DNA of 64,000 bases from M3007 sp044347755 (GTDB taxonomy: Bacteria; Bacteroidota; Bacteroidia; Chitinophagales; Saprospiraceae). The position numbers were made by a program, and so were the translations under genes. The notes below the pieces were generated by a model, which worked only from the letters and a program-made list of their open reading frames with translations, ran no database searches and was not told the origin of the DNA. Where the stretch lies: positions 46,115 through 110,114 of the forward strand of contig JBIKUE010000004.1 of assembly GCA_044347755.1 (NCBI GenBank). The letters are read 5' to 3'. Position 1 is the first letter of the stretch. Every line of letters starts with the position of its first letter. This document shows positions 9,834-18,656 of the stretch, one piece after another.

Positions 9834-10214
9834 ATGCTGGAACAGAGGTCTTTCAATCAACTGGCCCGGGCATTCGGCTTGGTGATCCTGTTGATTTATC
9901 TCTTTTTAGATCCCGAATTGCCAGGCTTCCCCCGGTGCCCGGTTCTGATGTTCACCGGATGGAAATGTCCAGGTTGTGGCGCTCAAAGGGCACTTCACCA
10001 ATTGCTGCAGGGAAATATCCGGATGGCCTTATCGTACAACCTCTTATTTGTTCCGGTTTTGTTGTACGCCATTATCGGATGGCTTTTAGTTCATACAGCT
10101 ATAGGAACCAGATACCCTTTGTTAAGCCATAACTTGTTTAACAAACCATTTATATGGTTTATCCTGGCTCTTACCCTATTATTCACTATTACCCGGAATA
10201 TTTGGCATTTTTAA
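9834..10214 (+). CDS. DUF2752 family small membrane protein
   Basis: The protein has 126 residues, three hydrophobic segments (about 11-24, 64-88 and 100-118) and the family hallmark CPVLMFTGWKCPGCGAQRALHQLLQGNI (residues about 31-58, given here only to mark the Cys, Gly and Arg pattern CP-x8-CPGCG-x-xR). The function of DUF2752 is not established. Its stop overlaps the stop of bshC on the other strand: the two genes share the bases TTAA at 10211-10214. Confidence 0.82.
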   Translation: MLEQRSFNQLARAFGLVILLIYLFLDPELPGFPRCPVLMFTGWKCPGCGAQRALHQLLQGNIRMALSYNLLFVPVLLYAIIGWLLVHTAIGTRYPLLSHNLFNKPFIWFILALTLLFTITRNIWHF

Positions 10215-11815
10215 GCAGCTGGCTCCTCTTCCAGAATCACAAATCCCGGATCAAATGGTTCCAAATGCTGAAGGATGGTATCAGCAAAATCGTCGCCATA
10301 TTTGAGCAAATAAGGCAAAACATTATCATGCCGCTCCTGTAATCCTCCTGCCGGAAATAGCTTTTCTTTTAACGAACGGATTTGTTGCAAAGCCGTTTCA
10401 TGCTTTTGCTTTTCAGCCCGAACCAATCTGCTTTGCCACTGTTCCAGCCCCGAAATTGCTTTGACCGATTCTGCCATCAGGGATGATTCCAAGGTCGGAT
10501 CAATCGCTTTTGCCTTTTCAGCCAGTTGTTGATACAAACCGCGGAGGGTTTGGATCTGCGGCTCCAGGCTTACCTCAGCAGCCGCATTTCTTTCTACAAA
10601 ACTCCGGATCAAAGCATCCGTATCTGCAAAGAACTCCGAGGCAGAAAACCCTGTTTTTTGAAGCTTTTTCAAAACATCCCGATCCATCCATAGAATGGAA
10701 TGCCGGCGCACCAACATGGGCATCGGCAAATGGAAATACTGGAACAATGATTTTCTTTCCAACCAATAAGCCAGCTCTCCCCCACCCCCAACATAGGCAA
10801 GGTTCGGCAAAATCATTTCCTGAAACAACGGACGCAAAACCACATTCGGACTAAATCTTTCCGGATGTTGCTCCGCTTCCTCCAGGATTTCCGCTTGGGT
10901 AAACTGAATGGTTGTATTCAACACCTGATAGGTATCCTGCTCCCGTACGATCCGCTCTCTCTTTCCCGGCAGCATATAAAACAGGTTGATCTCACGGGGT
11001 GTTGCCTGGGTCTTAAATCCTAAGGTTGATAATTGTGCAATGGTTTCATTTACCAGCCGATAAGAAGGCTGTTCCAGCAATTCTGCTTTGATAAACGGAA
11101 TAAAATGCTTTTTTAAACGGACATCGCTCATATTCAGCACAACCAAACCAAGATCCCCCAGGAATTCGTGTAATAAAGCCTGGGTGGCTCCGGCAAAAGA
11201 TTCGCTGCCGGTATAACATCTTTCAATCCGCTGGAAAAGCACCCTGGCCCGTTCATCCTCACCCAGTATGGCACTTAATTCCGCCAGGACAACCTTCAGC
11301 GATTCGGTGTTCATGCTTCCAACAGGTCCTGATTCATTGGGTTGCCAAACCAGTTGTTTGCCAAAAAGATTGACCTTATTCACCTCCTCCAGATCGTGAT
11401 CTTCACTACCTAATACAAACACAGGCACTACCCGGTTCTTCCCGGCACTTTTACGTTCCACTTCCCGGGCTAAACGAATGGTTGTAAGCGCTTTATAAAT
11501 AAAATACAGAGGACCGGCAAACAACGACGGCTGGTGGGCCGTAACAATGGTAAAAGTGCTTTCCTCCCGGAGGGCAGCTATATTTTGCGCTACAATCTTC
11601 TTTTCCGGAAGACACTGGTATTGATGGAGAAGGGTTTCAACCAGGTCTGTTCGGGGGTAAATTCTACCGGCCTTTTCCTGAATAACCTTTTGAAAAGCAT
11701 CCATATTGGGCGAAAACTGATAAAATGGCAACAAACGTTCATCACCGGTAGCATAAGCAATATCCGTTTTGGCTAACTGTGAAACCCTGGAATAAGCAAG
11801 AATGGATTTACGCAT
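10211..11815 (-). CDS. bshC: BshC, bacillithiol biosynthesis cysteine-adding enzyme
   Basis: This 534-residue protein matches the full length of BshC, which adds cysteine to glucosaminyl-malate to finish bacillithiol. Diagnostic stretches are TAHQPSLFAGPLYFIYKA (about residue 95), FVLGSEDHDLEEVN (about 137), a nucleotide-fold middle part, YVGGGGELAYW (about 340) and a C-terminal coiled coil (about 430-490). Cytosolic; no signal or membrane segment. Bacillithiol is the usual low-molecular-weight thiol in many Bacteroidota. The gene stands alone on this strand and ends tail to tail with the DUF2752 gene, sharing four bases. Confidence 0.93.
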   Translation of the reverse strand: MRKSILAYSRVSQLAKTDIAYATGDERLLPFYQFSPNMDAFQKVIQEKAGRIYPRTDLVETLLHQYQCLPEKKIVAQNIAALREESTFTIVTAHQPSLFAGPLYFIYKALTTIRLAREVERKSAGKNRVVPVFVLGSEDHDLEEVNKVNLFGKQLVWQPNESGPVGSMNTESLKVVLAELSAILGEDERARVLFQRIERCYTGSESFAGATQALLHEFLGDLGLVVLNMSDVRLKKHFIPFIKAELLEQPSYRLVNETIAQLSTLGFKTQATPREINLFYMLPGKRERIVREQDTYQVLNTTIQFTQAEILEEAEQHPERFSPNVVLRPLFQEMILPNLAYVGGGGELAYWLERKSLFQYFHLPMPMLVRRHSILWMDRDVLKKLQKTGFSASEFFADTDALIRSFVERNAAAEVSLEPQIQTLRGLYQQLAEKAKAIDPTLESSLMAESVKAISGLEQWQSRLVRAEKQKHETALQQIRSLKEKLFPAGGLQERHDNVLPYLLKYGDDFADTILQHLEPFDPGFVILEEEPAA

Positions 11816-11836
11816 GGAAGGAGGTTATGTCGGACC

Positions 11837-11844
11837 CAAAGGTA
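11837..11844 (-). promoter_or_regulatory. Candidate -7 box (TACCTTTG) of bshC
   Basis: On the minus strand TACCTTTG lies 21 nt before the bshC ATG. A TTG at the ideal -33 distance is not present. It sits in the short divergent region shared with the LolC/E-like permease. Confidence 0.4.
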
Positions 11845-11890
11845 GTGGTTGTTTCAAGGAAGCGTGTAACAAGTAAATCAGCAGGAGGTT

Positions 11891-11924
11891 TTTGTCAACA
11901 CCAAATATTCCCTGCGTACTTTTG
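11891..11924 (+). promoter_or_regulatory. Candidate promoter TTTG-N22-TACTTTTG for the LolC/E-like permease
   Basis: TTTG at 11891-11894 and TACTTTTG at 11917-11924 match the Bacteroidota -33/-7 pattern with a 22-bp spacer. Transcription would start near 11930, upstream of both possible start codons (11944 and 11980). Confidence 0.55.
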
Positions 11925-11979
11925 CCTCCGGTGTTTTGTTTGAATGCTGTTGAGCATTGGCCTGCACCATTCATCCGAC

Positions 11980-13260
11980 ATGAATTTGCCCTTTTTTATT
12001 GCCAAAAGGATCGCTTTTTCCAAAGGCAAAAATTTTTCCAAACTGATCATTCGAATCGCAGTGCTGGCGGTGGCCCTTAGCGTGGCAGTAATGATCACCT
12101 CTTCTGCACTGATCGCCGGATTTAAAAGCGAAATCAGTCGGAAGATATTTGAGTTTTGGGGACACATTCATATCTCTGATACTGCTTACTCTCTTTCTTT
12201 TGAGCCGCAGCCAATTGCTATTGAACAGGATTTTTATCCTTCTTTAGACACCGTTACCGGCATCCCTCCCACCGTTTTGGAGCATTTGGAATGGAATGGC
12301 CCGGCGCCAAAAGGAGGCATCAGGCATATTCAGGCGTTTGCACACAAACCCGGGATTATTCGAACCAAAACAGCGCTGGAGGGTATCCTGTTGAAAGGTA
12401 TCGGGAAGGACTTTGATTGGAATAACCTTCAACCATACTTGCTGGAGGGTCGACCCATTCAACATTCAGACACTTCTTTTTCCAAAGATATTATCATTAG
12501 CCGACAAACCGCCGACAGGCTCCAATTAAGTGTTGGTGACAAGTTTATTGTTCATTTCGTGAAAGACCGGGATCAAACGCGGCGCTTGTTTCAGGTTTGT
12601 GGCATTTATAAAACAGGATTGGAAGAATATGACCGGAAGTTCGCGCTTTGCGACATTCGCCAGGTGCAAAACCTGCTCGGCTGGCAAGAGAACCAGGTGG
12701 CCGGTTTTGAGATTTGGCTGGAAAACCTCGGTGATCTCGAAGTATACAATGAGTATATCTATCGGGAAGTGTTGCCGGAAAACCTGTTGTCTGTAAGTAT
12801 TAAAGACAAGTTTCCAAGCATTTTTGAATGGCTGGAACTGCAGGATTTAAATGAGATCGTTATCCTGGTGCTGATGTTGGCGGTTGCCATCATCAATATG
12901 ATCACGGCCTTGCTGGTTTTGGTACTGGAACGAACCACCATGATCGGCGTGTTAAAAGCGCTGGGAACAGAGAACAGACGCATCAGGCATATTTTTCTGT
13001 ACCACGCAGCAGTTATAACCTTGAACGGCATGGTACTGGGCAACTTGCTTGGACTTGGTTTTTGCTGGATTCAGGATACTTTCAGAATAATCCGGCTGAA
13101 CGAGGTGGATTATTATCTGTCCTATGCGCCGGTAAAAATAGAATGGATGAGTATACTAGGGATCAATGCAGGAACCCTGCTCATCACCCTGATCTTTTTA
13201 TTACTGCCTTCCTTTGTGGTAAGTAGTGTTGTTCCTGTAAAGGCTATACGGTTCAAGTAA
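11980..13260 (+). CDS. ABC transporter permease, LolC/LolE (lipoprotein-releasing) type
   Basis: The protein has 426 residues from the ATG at 11980. One helix near the N-terminus (about 20-45), a periplasmic domain of about 220 residues and three C-terminal helices (about 270-300, 325-350 and 390-415) give the FtsX/LolC layout. MNLPFFIAKRIAFSKGKNFSK is the typical beginning of Bacteroidota members, so 11980 is preferred over the ATG 36 bp upstream, which would add 12 unusual residues. Family role: extracting lipoproteins from the inner membrane for transfer to the outer membrane. No ATPase (LolD) is adjacent. A long intergenic palindrome follows the stop. Confidence 0.85.
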   Translation: MNLPFFIAKRIAFSKGKNFSKLIIRIAVLAVALSVAVMITSSALIAGFKSEISRKIFEFWGHIHISDTAYSLSFEPQPIAIEQDFYPSLDTVTGIPPTVLEHLEWNGPAPKGGIRHIQAFAHKPGIIRTKTALEGILLKGIGKDFDWNNLQPYLLEGRPIQHSDTSFSKDIIISRQTADRLQLSVGDKFIVHFVKDRDQTRRLFQVCGIYKTGLEEYDRKFALCDIRQVQNLLGWQENQVAGFEIWLENLGDLEVYNEYIYREVLPENLLSVSIKDKFPSIFEWLELQDLNEIVILVLMLAVAIINMITALLVLVLERTTMIGVLKALGTENRRIRHIFLYHAAVITLNGMVLGNLLGLGFCWIQDTFRIIRLNEVDYYLSYAPVKIEWMSILGINAGTLLITLIFLLLPSFVVSSVVPVKAIRFK

Positions 13261-13270
13261 AAAGGGTGGG

Positions 13271-13331
13271 CACCGCGAAGTACGCTAAGGTCGCAAAATC
13301 ATTTTTTGCGGCCTTAGCGTACTTCGCGGTG
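13271..13331. repeat. 28-bp-stem intergenic palindrome with a partial third copy
   Basis: Arms 13271-13298 and 13304-13331 are complementary over 28 bp with one mismatch (a G-U pair if transcribed) and a 5-nt loop. The arm begins CACCGCGAAGTACGCTAAGG. A further piece, CTTCGCGGTG, follows at 13339-13348. It lies between convergent genes (LolC/E-like permease and M28 peptidase), where it could end transcription from both sides or act as a REP-like element. Confidence 0.85.
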
Positions 13332-13351
13332 AACTATACTTCGCGGTGATT

Positions 13352-14590
13352 TTAAAACGTCACATCCATCACCTTTTCCTCGGTCCCGCGCTTCACCTTG
13401 ACTTTAGTGGTTTCTCCCTTCTTGAACATGGATAATCCTTTCATGTAGTCCTGGATGGTTTTTACCTGTATATCGCCTAGCCCGATAATGATATCGCCTT
13501 TTTGTAAGCCTGCTTTAGCGGCCGGTTTGCCATCGGTAACCCCATCTACATGAACGCCTTCCTTTTCCCAGGTATAGTCAGGCATGATACCAAGTGTCAC
13601 TTTGAATGACACCCTGCCTTCCTCTTTGGCTTTGGTTTCCTGGAATTTTAGTTTAGGTTGTTTATCCAAACTTTGAATCATGGCAGAGGCCAGTTCCAGA
13701 ATTTGTTTAACTCCTGGAAAATTCACCTTTTCAACATCGTCAGTAGGTTTGTGGTAATCCATGTGCTGGCCGGTGAAAAAGAACAACACCGGGATATTTT
13801 TGAGGTAGAATGAGGTGTGATCGCTGGGGCCAACACCTGCACTGTCCAGTTTAATACCCAGATCTGAAGGCATGCTTTTGATGGTGGGAACAAAATCCGG
13901 GGCAGTGCCCACGCCGCCAACCACCAGTCGTTTTTCTTCATTCAGACGACCGATCATGTCCATATTGAGCATGAAGCTGACTTTGCTCAAATCAATGGTT
14001 GGATATTCGGTGTATTTCTTAGAGCCATAAAGGCCAAGTTCTTCGCCTGAAAAGCACAAAAACAGGAAGTTGTGTTGCTCCTTTACTCCGTTTTTCGCGA
14101 AGTATCGCGCCAATTCAATCACTCCGGCCGTACCGCTGGCGTTATCATCTGCGCCGTTGTGAATCTTACCTTCCGGATTGGCATCCAGTGAATTATGGTC
14201 ATGGCCCATTCCCAGGTGGTCGTAATGCGCACCAATCACAATGGTGTATTCAGCGCCGTTATCGAGGTAGCCTGCCACGTTTTGGGCATATACCTGAGGA
14301 GCGCCTTCATCAATACCACCGTGTGGATCTTTGCTTTTGCGGAAGCCAAACTGGTGGAAGTAGGTATTGTTATCGCCTTTAGGGGTAAGTCCGGCTTTAC
14401 GGAATTGTTTGGCGATGTAATTAGCGGCCATTTTTTCCTCCGGAGAACCGGTGGCGCGACCTTTTAGCTTATCGGAAGCCAGGTAGGTGACGTGCTTTCT
14501 GATGTTTTTTTCAGAAATTTCAGTGGTTTGGGCAACCAGACCGGAAACTGCGAACCATGCAGCAACCAGGGAAAGAAATATATGTTTCAT
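13352..14590 (-). CDS. Secreted M28 family zinc aminopeptidase with C-terminal PDZ domain
   Basis: From the ATG at 14590 the protein has 412 residues and starts with a clear signal peptide (MKHIFLSLVAAWFAVSGLVAQ). An open frame continues 33 codons upstream, but it runs into a palindrome and would bury the signal peptide. The M28 domain shows the metal ligands GAHYDHLG (His), GADDNASG (Asp), GEELG (Glu pair), LNMDMIG (Asp) and SDHTSF (His). A PDZ domain follows (about 330-405, AGLQKGDIIIGLGD). Expected role: removal of N-terminal amino acids from peptides in the periplasm or outside the cell. Confidence 0.9.
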   Translation of the reverse strand: MKHIFLSLVAAWFAVSGLVAQTTEISEKNIRKHVTYLASDKLKGRATGSPEEKMAANYIAKQFRKAGLTPKGDNNTYFHQFGFRKSKDPHGGIDEGAPQVYAQNVAGYLDNGAEYTIVIGAHYDHLGMGHDHNSLDANPEGKIHNGADDNASGTAGVIELARYFAKNGVKEQHNFLFLCFSGEELGLYGSKKYTEYPTIDLSKVSFMLNMDMIGRLNEEKRLVVGGVGTAPDFVPTIKSMPSDLGIKLDSAGVGPSDHTSFYLKNIPVLFFFTGQHMDYHKPTDDVEKVNFPGVKQILELASAMIQSLDKQPKLKFQETKAKEEGRVSFKVTLGIMPDYTWEKEGVHVDGVTDGKPAAKAGLQKGDIIIGLGDIQVKTIQDYMKGLSMFKKGETTKVKVKRGTEEKVMDVTF

Positions 14591-14625
14591 GTAAAAGTGG
14601 TGTGATTTAGTCCAGAATACTTGTC

Positions 14626-14681
14626 TTTGTGTTTTCAGACCTGTAAGGTTTTTGGAAACCTTACAGGTCTGAAAACACAAA
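14626..14681. repeat. Perfect 26-bp inverted repeat (CCTGTAAGG family)
   Basis: Arms 14626-14651 and 14656-14681 are perfectly complementary over 26 bp around a 4-nt loop. Each arm carries CAGACCTGTAAGGTTT or its complement. It lies between the GH25 lysozyme and the M28 peptidase, both on the minus strand. A TACATTTG box on the minus strand (14678-14685) overlaps its outer end, so if that is the M28 promoter the hairpin would lie in the 5' untranslated region. Confidence 0.9.
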
Positions 14682-14735
14682 TGTAACACACGCCCGGCGA
14701 AGCATGTTCATGGCGCATAAAAATCCGGATGGTAT

Positions 14736-15467
14736 TCAGGGAATTGAATTCCCGCTATCAGCATCCTGGCCCGAGGGTGGATACCAGCACAAACGCTCCA
14801 GCATTTCTGAAGTACCTGGGAATACGTTCAAATCAACTTTTTTGCTGATGCCATCGACACAGCCTTCATTGGAAAACTGCCAGATATCCCATTGTTTTCC
14901 ACTGTTCAGGCTGGGTTTATCTGTTGAATACCGGGCAATCCAAAGCGGATAGTCATCGAAATGACCGGCCAGGTGGCGTTCAAAAAAGTGTTGATTGGTA
15001 TAGATAATGGGCTTGACGCCAAGTTGTTTTTCCACTTGTTCCAGCCAGATTTTGGCTTCCTGTACCATAACTTCAGGCGCGATGCCATCCAGCACTTCTA
15101 TATCCAGCACGGGCGCCAGATCGCCGGCTTCCATTTCTACCAGAGAGAGAAAATGAGTGGCCTGTTCATCCCCGCAACCATAAGCTCTGAAAAAATGGTA
15201 TGCTCCCCGACGAATGCCGATCCGTTTGAGTTCGGACCAGTTCTGACAAAACAGGCTGTCGACAAAATCATGGCCTTCCGTAGCTTTTACGAAGGCAAAA
15301 TCCACAGGTTCGTGTAGCGCTACCGAATCCCATTCAATTTTTTTCTGATGATGGGAAACATCCACTCCCTGAAGGGAAGCCACTTCCTTCACCGGCACAT
15401 ACACCGAATTGGCTCCCCATCGGGGAATCAAAAGGAACAAAGTACAGGCTGTAAGCAGTCTGAACAT
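14736..15467 (-). CDS. Glycoside hydrolase family 25 lysozyme, exported
   Basis: The protein has 243 residues from the ATG at 15467, which directly precedes a hydrophobic export segment (FRLLTACTLFLLIPRWGA). The GH25 domain shows GVDVSHHQKKIEWD (substrate Asp, about residue 34), FAFVKATEGHDFVD, RRGAYHFFRAY, APVLDIEVLDG (catalytic Asp and Glu, about 120), PIIYTNQHFF and LWIARYS. The family cleaves the beta-1,4 bond between N-acetylmuramic acid and N-acetylglucosamine in peptidoglycan. The longer upstream frame (to 15536) would place the signal sequence internally and is rejected. Confidence 0.9.
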   Translation of the reverse strand: MFRLLTACTLFLLIPRWGANSVYVPVKEVASLQGVDVSHHQKKIEWDSVALHEPVDFAFVKATEGHDFVDSLFCQNWSELKRIGIRRGAYHFFRAYGCGDEQATHFLSLVEMEAGDLAPVLDIEVLDGIAPEVMVQEAKIWLEQVEKQLGVKPIIYTNQHFFERHLAGHFDDYPLWIARYSTDKPSLNSGKQWDIWQFSNEGCVDGISKKVDLNVFPGTSEMLERLCWYPPSGQDADSGNSIP

Positions 15468-15533
15468 GTGTGAGAGAATGTCATGGGCCGGATAAAAACC
15501 CGGAAGATTATACCTTAGGCAAAAGAACAACCA

Positions 15534-15563
15534 CAAAAGTATGTGGCCATAATTCGTGCCAAA
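15534..15563 (-). promoter_or_regulatory. Candidate promoter TTTG-N18-TACTTTTG of the lysozyme gene
   Basis: On the minus strand TTTG (15560-15563) and TACTTTTG (15534-15541) are separated by 18 bp, one short of the usual 19-21. The start codon lies 66 nt downstream. Confidence 0.45.
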
Positions 15564-15772
15564 ATGCGAGAAAAAGGTAGAAGCCCCAAAGTTTCAGGCG
15601 CTTTTTCGATGAACGACGGGCTTTTCAGAGCATTAGCAGACAACTTTTCAGTGGAGGCCTGCGTCAGTTATTTTTAATTCGGGAAGAAATGCCAAATTTA
15701 CCCATCTAAAGGACGGGCAAAGTAGCTCGCCGAAAAAGGTATGCCCTTTCACGATAAGAAACACCTATTATT

Positions 15773-16729
15773 ATGTTTGTAAAAAAATTTGCCCTTTTCT
15801 TCTACGGTTTTACGATGGCCTCCATCTGGAGCGCCTGCTTTTTAGACGGACACATGGCGGATGGCTACACCGCCGCGCTGGGACTTTCATTTACCTTTTT
15901 GAGCATCTATTTTTTGCAACGGCAGTTGAAATTCAGCCTGACCTTAGTGGATAAGTTGATGATCCTGATTATGCCTGTTGTTTTTCTGGTTGGGCTATAC
16001 GTAAACCTGACTGATTTTGGCTATTTTTGGTCTGATGCTGCAGGCTTCTCAAGGTGGTACATGGTTTCCTTTTACCTGCACCTGATCAACCCAGGCCTGA
16101 TTGCTTTCATCCTGTTGGTACTGGGGCTCACCTGGCTGAAGGATCTTCGCAATCCAGCCAATGTTTTTGTGTTTACGTTCATCACCCTGTTTTTTGCGTA
16201 CTCCCTCATGCCGGAGTGGAGAAAACGTTCTCCCTATAAGGGCAAAAAAATACCACAGAACACAGAAAACAGGGCAGATAAAAACGCCGCGTCTAAAATA
16301 AATGATGCCGTAAAGCTTGCCAACTTTTCCTTTATAAACCCGGCAAGAGATACCATTTCCCTGCCCAATGGGTCGGATAAGTATATATTACTGGAAACCT
16401 GGTCAGAAGCCTGTCCGCCCTGCAGGAGGGCTATGCAGGAAATGCCGGAATATTACCGCACAGTGGCCGACAAGCTTTCTGTGTATTACGTGTATGAAAA
16501 TATAAGAATGAGCGAGCGAAACAACTTTGACAAGATCTTTTCTTTTGATAAAATCCAGGATCCTGCCAATATTTTGATTGATATCAATCAAGAATTTTCT
16601 AAAGCAACCAACATGATAGGCTACCCGTATTTCGTGCTTTTTGACCCCAAAGGCAATCTGCTGACGCATGTGTATGGCTATAGCAGCAGGGATTCTGTTG
16701 GGGGACATATCTCGAGGTATTTGGAATAG
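15773..16729 (+). CDS. Membrane-anchored thioredoxin-like protein with CPPC active site
   Basis: The protein has 318 residues. Five hydrophobic segments fill the N-terminal half (about 5-22, 32-48, 60-80, 96-118 and 125-142). The C-terminal half (about 180-318) is a TlpA/thioredoxin-like domain with the motif WSEACPPCRRAM (Cys residues near 214 and 217) and a cis-Pro region at GYPYFVLFD. The CPPC pair suggests a periplasmic thiol-disulfide reductase that gets electrons through, or is held by, the membrane part. The region upstream (15,540-15,772) holds no other gene. Confidence 0.8.
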   Translation: MFVKKFALFFYGFTMASIWSACFLDGHMADGYTAALGLSFTFLSIYFLQRQLKFSLTLVDKLMILIMPVVFLVGLYVNLTDFGYFWSDAAGFSRWYMVSFYLHLINPGLIAFILLVLGLTWLKDLRNPANVFVFTFITLFFAYSLMPEWRKRSPYKGKKIPQNTENRADKNAASKINDAVKLANFSFINPARDTISLPNGSDKYILLETWSEACPPCRRAMQEMPEYYRTVADKLSVYYVYENIRMSERNNFDKIFSFDKIQDPANILIDINQEFSKATNMIGYPYFVLFDPKGNLLTHVYGYSSRDSVGGHISRYLE

Positions 16730-16769
16730 AGGTGGGGAGGAGCGGCGCCCTTTTCAAAGGTTGGGTCCA

Positions 16770-18602
16770 TCACCTCCCTTTTATACAACTTCCCCGGCTC
16801 ACCACCCAACTCTCATGTGCTACCATCCAGTGGTAGATGCCAGGTGGCAGGGTATGTGTTTCAATTTGAAAACTTTCTTTAAAGTCTTTTTGCAAAACCA
16901 ATATCCCCAATGCGTTAAACAGCATAAAATGGTGCGCCGAATGCTGTGGTGGTACCGTGATCTGGATATTTTCCTGAAATGGATTGGGCGAGACCACAAC
17001 CAGGCTTTCCTGGACCGGGTTATCCGTTGACGACACACCGAGGTACAACGTTTTGCAATAAGTATCGCTCCCATATTGATTGCTTACCGTGAGACAGGCC
17101 TGGAAGACACCCGCACTGTCGTACTCATGAAGCGGATTTTGTTCTGTGCTGGTATGACCATCGCCAAATGACCAATACCATTCTGCAGGTTCGTGGTGTG
17201 AAAGATCGTAGAAATAGCGGGCAAAAGGGCCAAGAGTATCGTCTAACCTGAAGTTGGCAACAGGGATATTATTCATCCCCAGGCTGTCACATGATGAGCC
17301 ATCCAGCGGGCCGAGTCGGTAGTTAGGCATGTATGGGATGGCTATGCCGATGGCCACGCCGAAGGAGGGCTTGTCATGCACAAACTTACAGTCCTTGCCT
17401 CCAAGGTTGGGATACTGCACAGTGCAATAAGAGTTTCCTTCATGCACGACATAAATACGGCCATCAGGGGCGTTTTCAGCACCTAAAAATTTACCCCATG
17501 TAATGTTTGAAGGGAAATGATAATCGCTGCTATCTATGGTGTTTATTGTATCAACCGAACTATTAAGGTTAGCATCCGTCAAATCATACTGAAGCAGATA
17601 TGGCTTTGTGCCATAAGTACCCCACGACACTGACGAAACCCAAAAGGTAGTGGTTTTGTAAAAGAATTTTTCGTTTGGAGAAAAAACTGCACCAGACCCC
17701 GAACCATTTTTATAAAATTTTACTCCCGGCGATGGAGGAGCAGGTGGTGGTGGGTAATCTATCCTCCGTTCATTTGATAACAAACCAGTACAGCGATCAA
17801 ACTCAAAAATACTAAATCCAATGTTGTCGTTTATATCTGCATAATAACTGCCTTGAGGGGAGAAACAGTTTCCAAACACCTGATTGAATTTGTTCTCTCC
17901 ATCGTATGGTATGGGGTTGGGCTTCGTTCCGATGAATTGGGTGCTCGCAGCAGAAAACCCCTCAGGTGTAAGCAAGATCCGATAGTGTCTATTTTCGTCA
18001 GCATCCGAGACCAGTATCCACCAGTCGCGCCCGTTGGCATGGCGACAGGCAGTAGGCGACATCAGGGTGCCGGTGAGTAAAACTTTATTTTTCTCTAACA
18101 CCTTTCCCGAGCCATTATTGGCCGAAATATCTATAGTGGCCACCACCAGATTTTGACCTACGTACCTATAAGGCCATTCTTGGGCTGGGTGCGCCCCCCA
18201 ATCCAAACTTATAAAAAAGATTGTGTTTTGATCATCGGGATTTTCAAGAAAGAAGCCTGATTGTCCACCAGGATAACTATTCTGATGTTGTGAATTCCAC
18301 TCTACAATTGTAGGATTTAAATCTTCCCCATTTTCTACAATTGCACCATACTTATCAAATAATCTCTGGCCGTTTGAAAAAAAAAGTATTTGCCCGTTTT
18401 TATCGCTATAAGCGGCAGTAAATAGACCTGTGCTGAATGTGTCTTGTCTTAAAGTAATAATTGGAGTATCGCTTTTGAAATCGCAGAAAAAGCGATACTC
18501 GCTTTTGTTTGGCCCAAACCCAAGTGGCCACATATAGTCATGTTTTTGAGCCAGGGTAACAGTAGCGAAGAACAGAAATACAGCACTTAAAATAATTTTC
18601 AT
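16770..18602 (-). CDS. T9SS-secreted protein with PKD domain
   Basis: The protein has 610 residues from the ATG at 18602, which begins a signal peptide (MKIILSAVFLFFATVTLAQ). The middle part (about 20-425) looks like a beta-propeller-type repeat region; no catalytic residues were recognised. A PKD domain lies at about 440-525 (PAEWYWSFGDGHTSTEQNP). The C-terminal 80 residues form a type IX sorting domain (VVSPNPFQENIQITV ... LPPGIYHWMV). The protein is therefore probably delivered to the cell surface or medium. The next gene upstream on the same strand encodes another T9SS protein. Confidence 0.8.
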   Translation of the reverse strand: MKIILSAVFLFFATVTLAQKHDYMWPLGFGPNKSEYRFFCDFKSDTPIITLRQDTFSTGLFTAAYSDKNGQILFFSNGQRLFDKYGAIVENGEDLNPTIVEWNSQHQNSYPGGQSGFFLENPDDQNTIFFISLDWGAHPAQEWPYRYVGQNLVVATIDISANNGSGKVLEKNKVLLTGTLMSPTACRHANGRDWWILVSDADENRHYRILLTPEGFSAASTQFIGTKPNPIPYDGENKFNQVFGNCFSPQGSYYADINDNIGFSIFEFDRCTGLLSNERRIDYPPPPAPPSPGVKFYKNGSGSGAVFSPNEKFFYKTTTFWVSSVSWGTYGTKPYLLQYDLTDANLNSSVDTINTIDSSDYHFPSNITWGKFLGAENAPDGRIYVVHEGNSYCTVQYPNLGGKDCKFVHDKPSFGVAIGIAIPYMPNYRLGPLDGSSCDSLGMNNIPVANFRLDDTLGPFARYFYDLSHHEPAEWYWSFGDGHTSTEQNPLHEYDSAGVFQACLTVSNQYGSDTYCKTLYLGVSSTDNPVQESLVVVSPNPFQENIQITVPPQHSAHHFMLFNALGILVLQKDFKESFQIETHTLPPGIYHWMVAHESWVVSRGSCIKGR

Positions 18603-18618
18603 AGTCGAAAAAGAGAGA

Positions 18619-18649
18619 GGCAGGGTATCCAATGAATAAATACCCTGCC
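18619..18649 (-). terminator. Intrinsic terminator after the interrupted T9SS gene
   Basis: A perfect 10-bp stem (GGCAGGGTAT / ATACCCTGCC) with an 11-nt loop lies just after the stop at 18657. On the minus strand it is followed by a CT-rich run ending in TTTTT. Confidence 0.65.
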
Positions 18650-18656
18650 CTATGTG

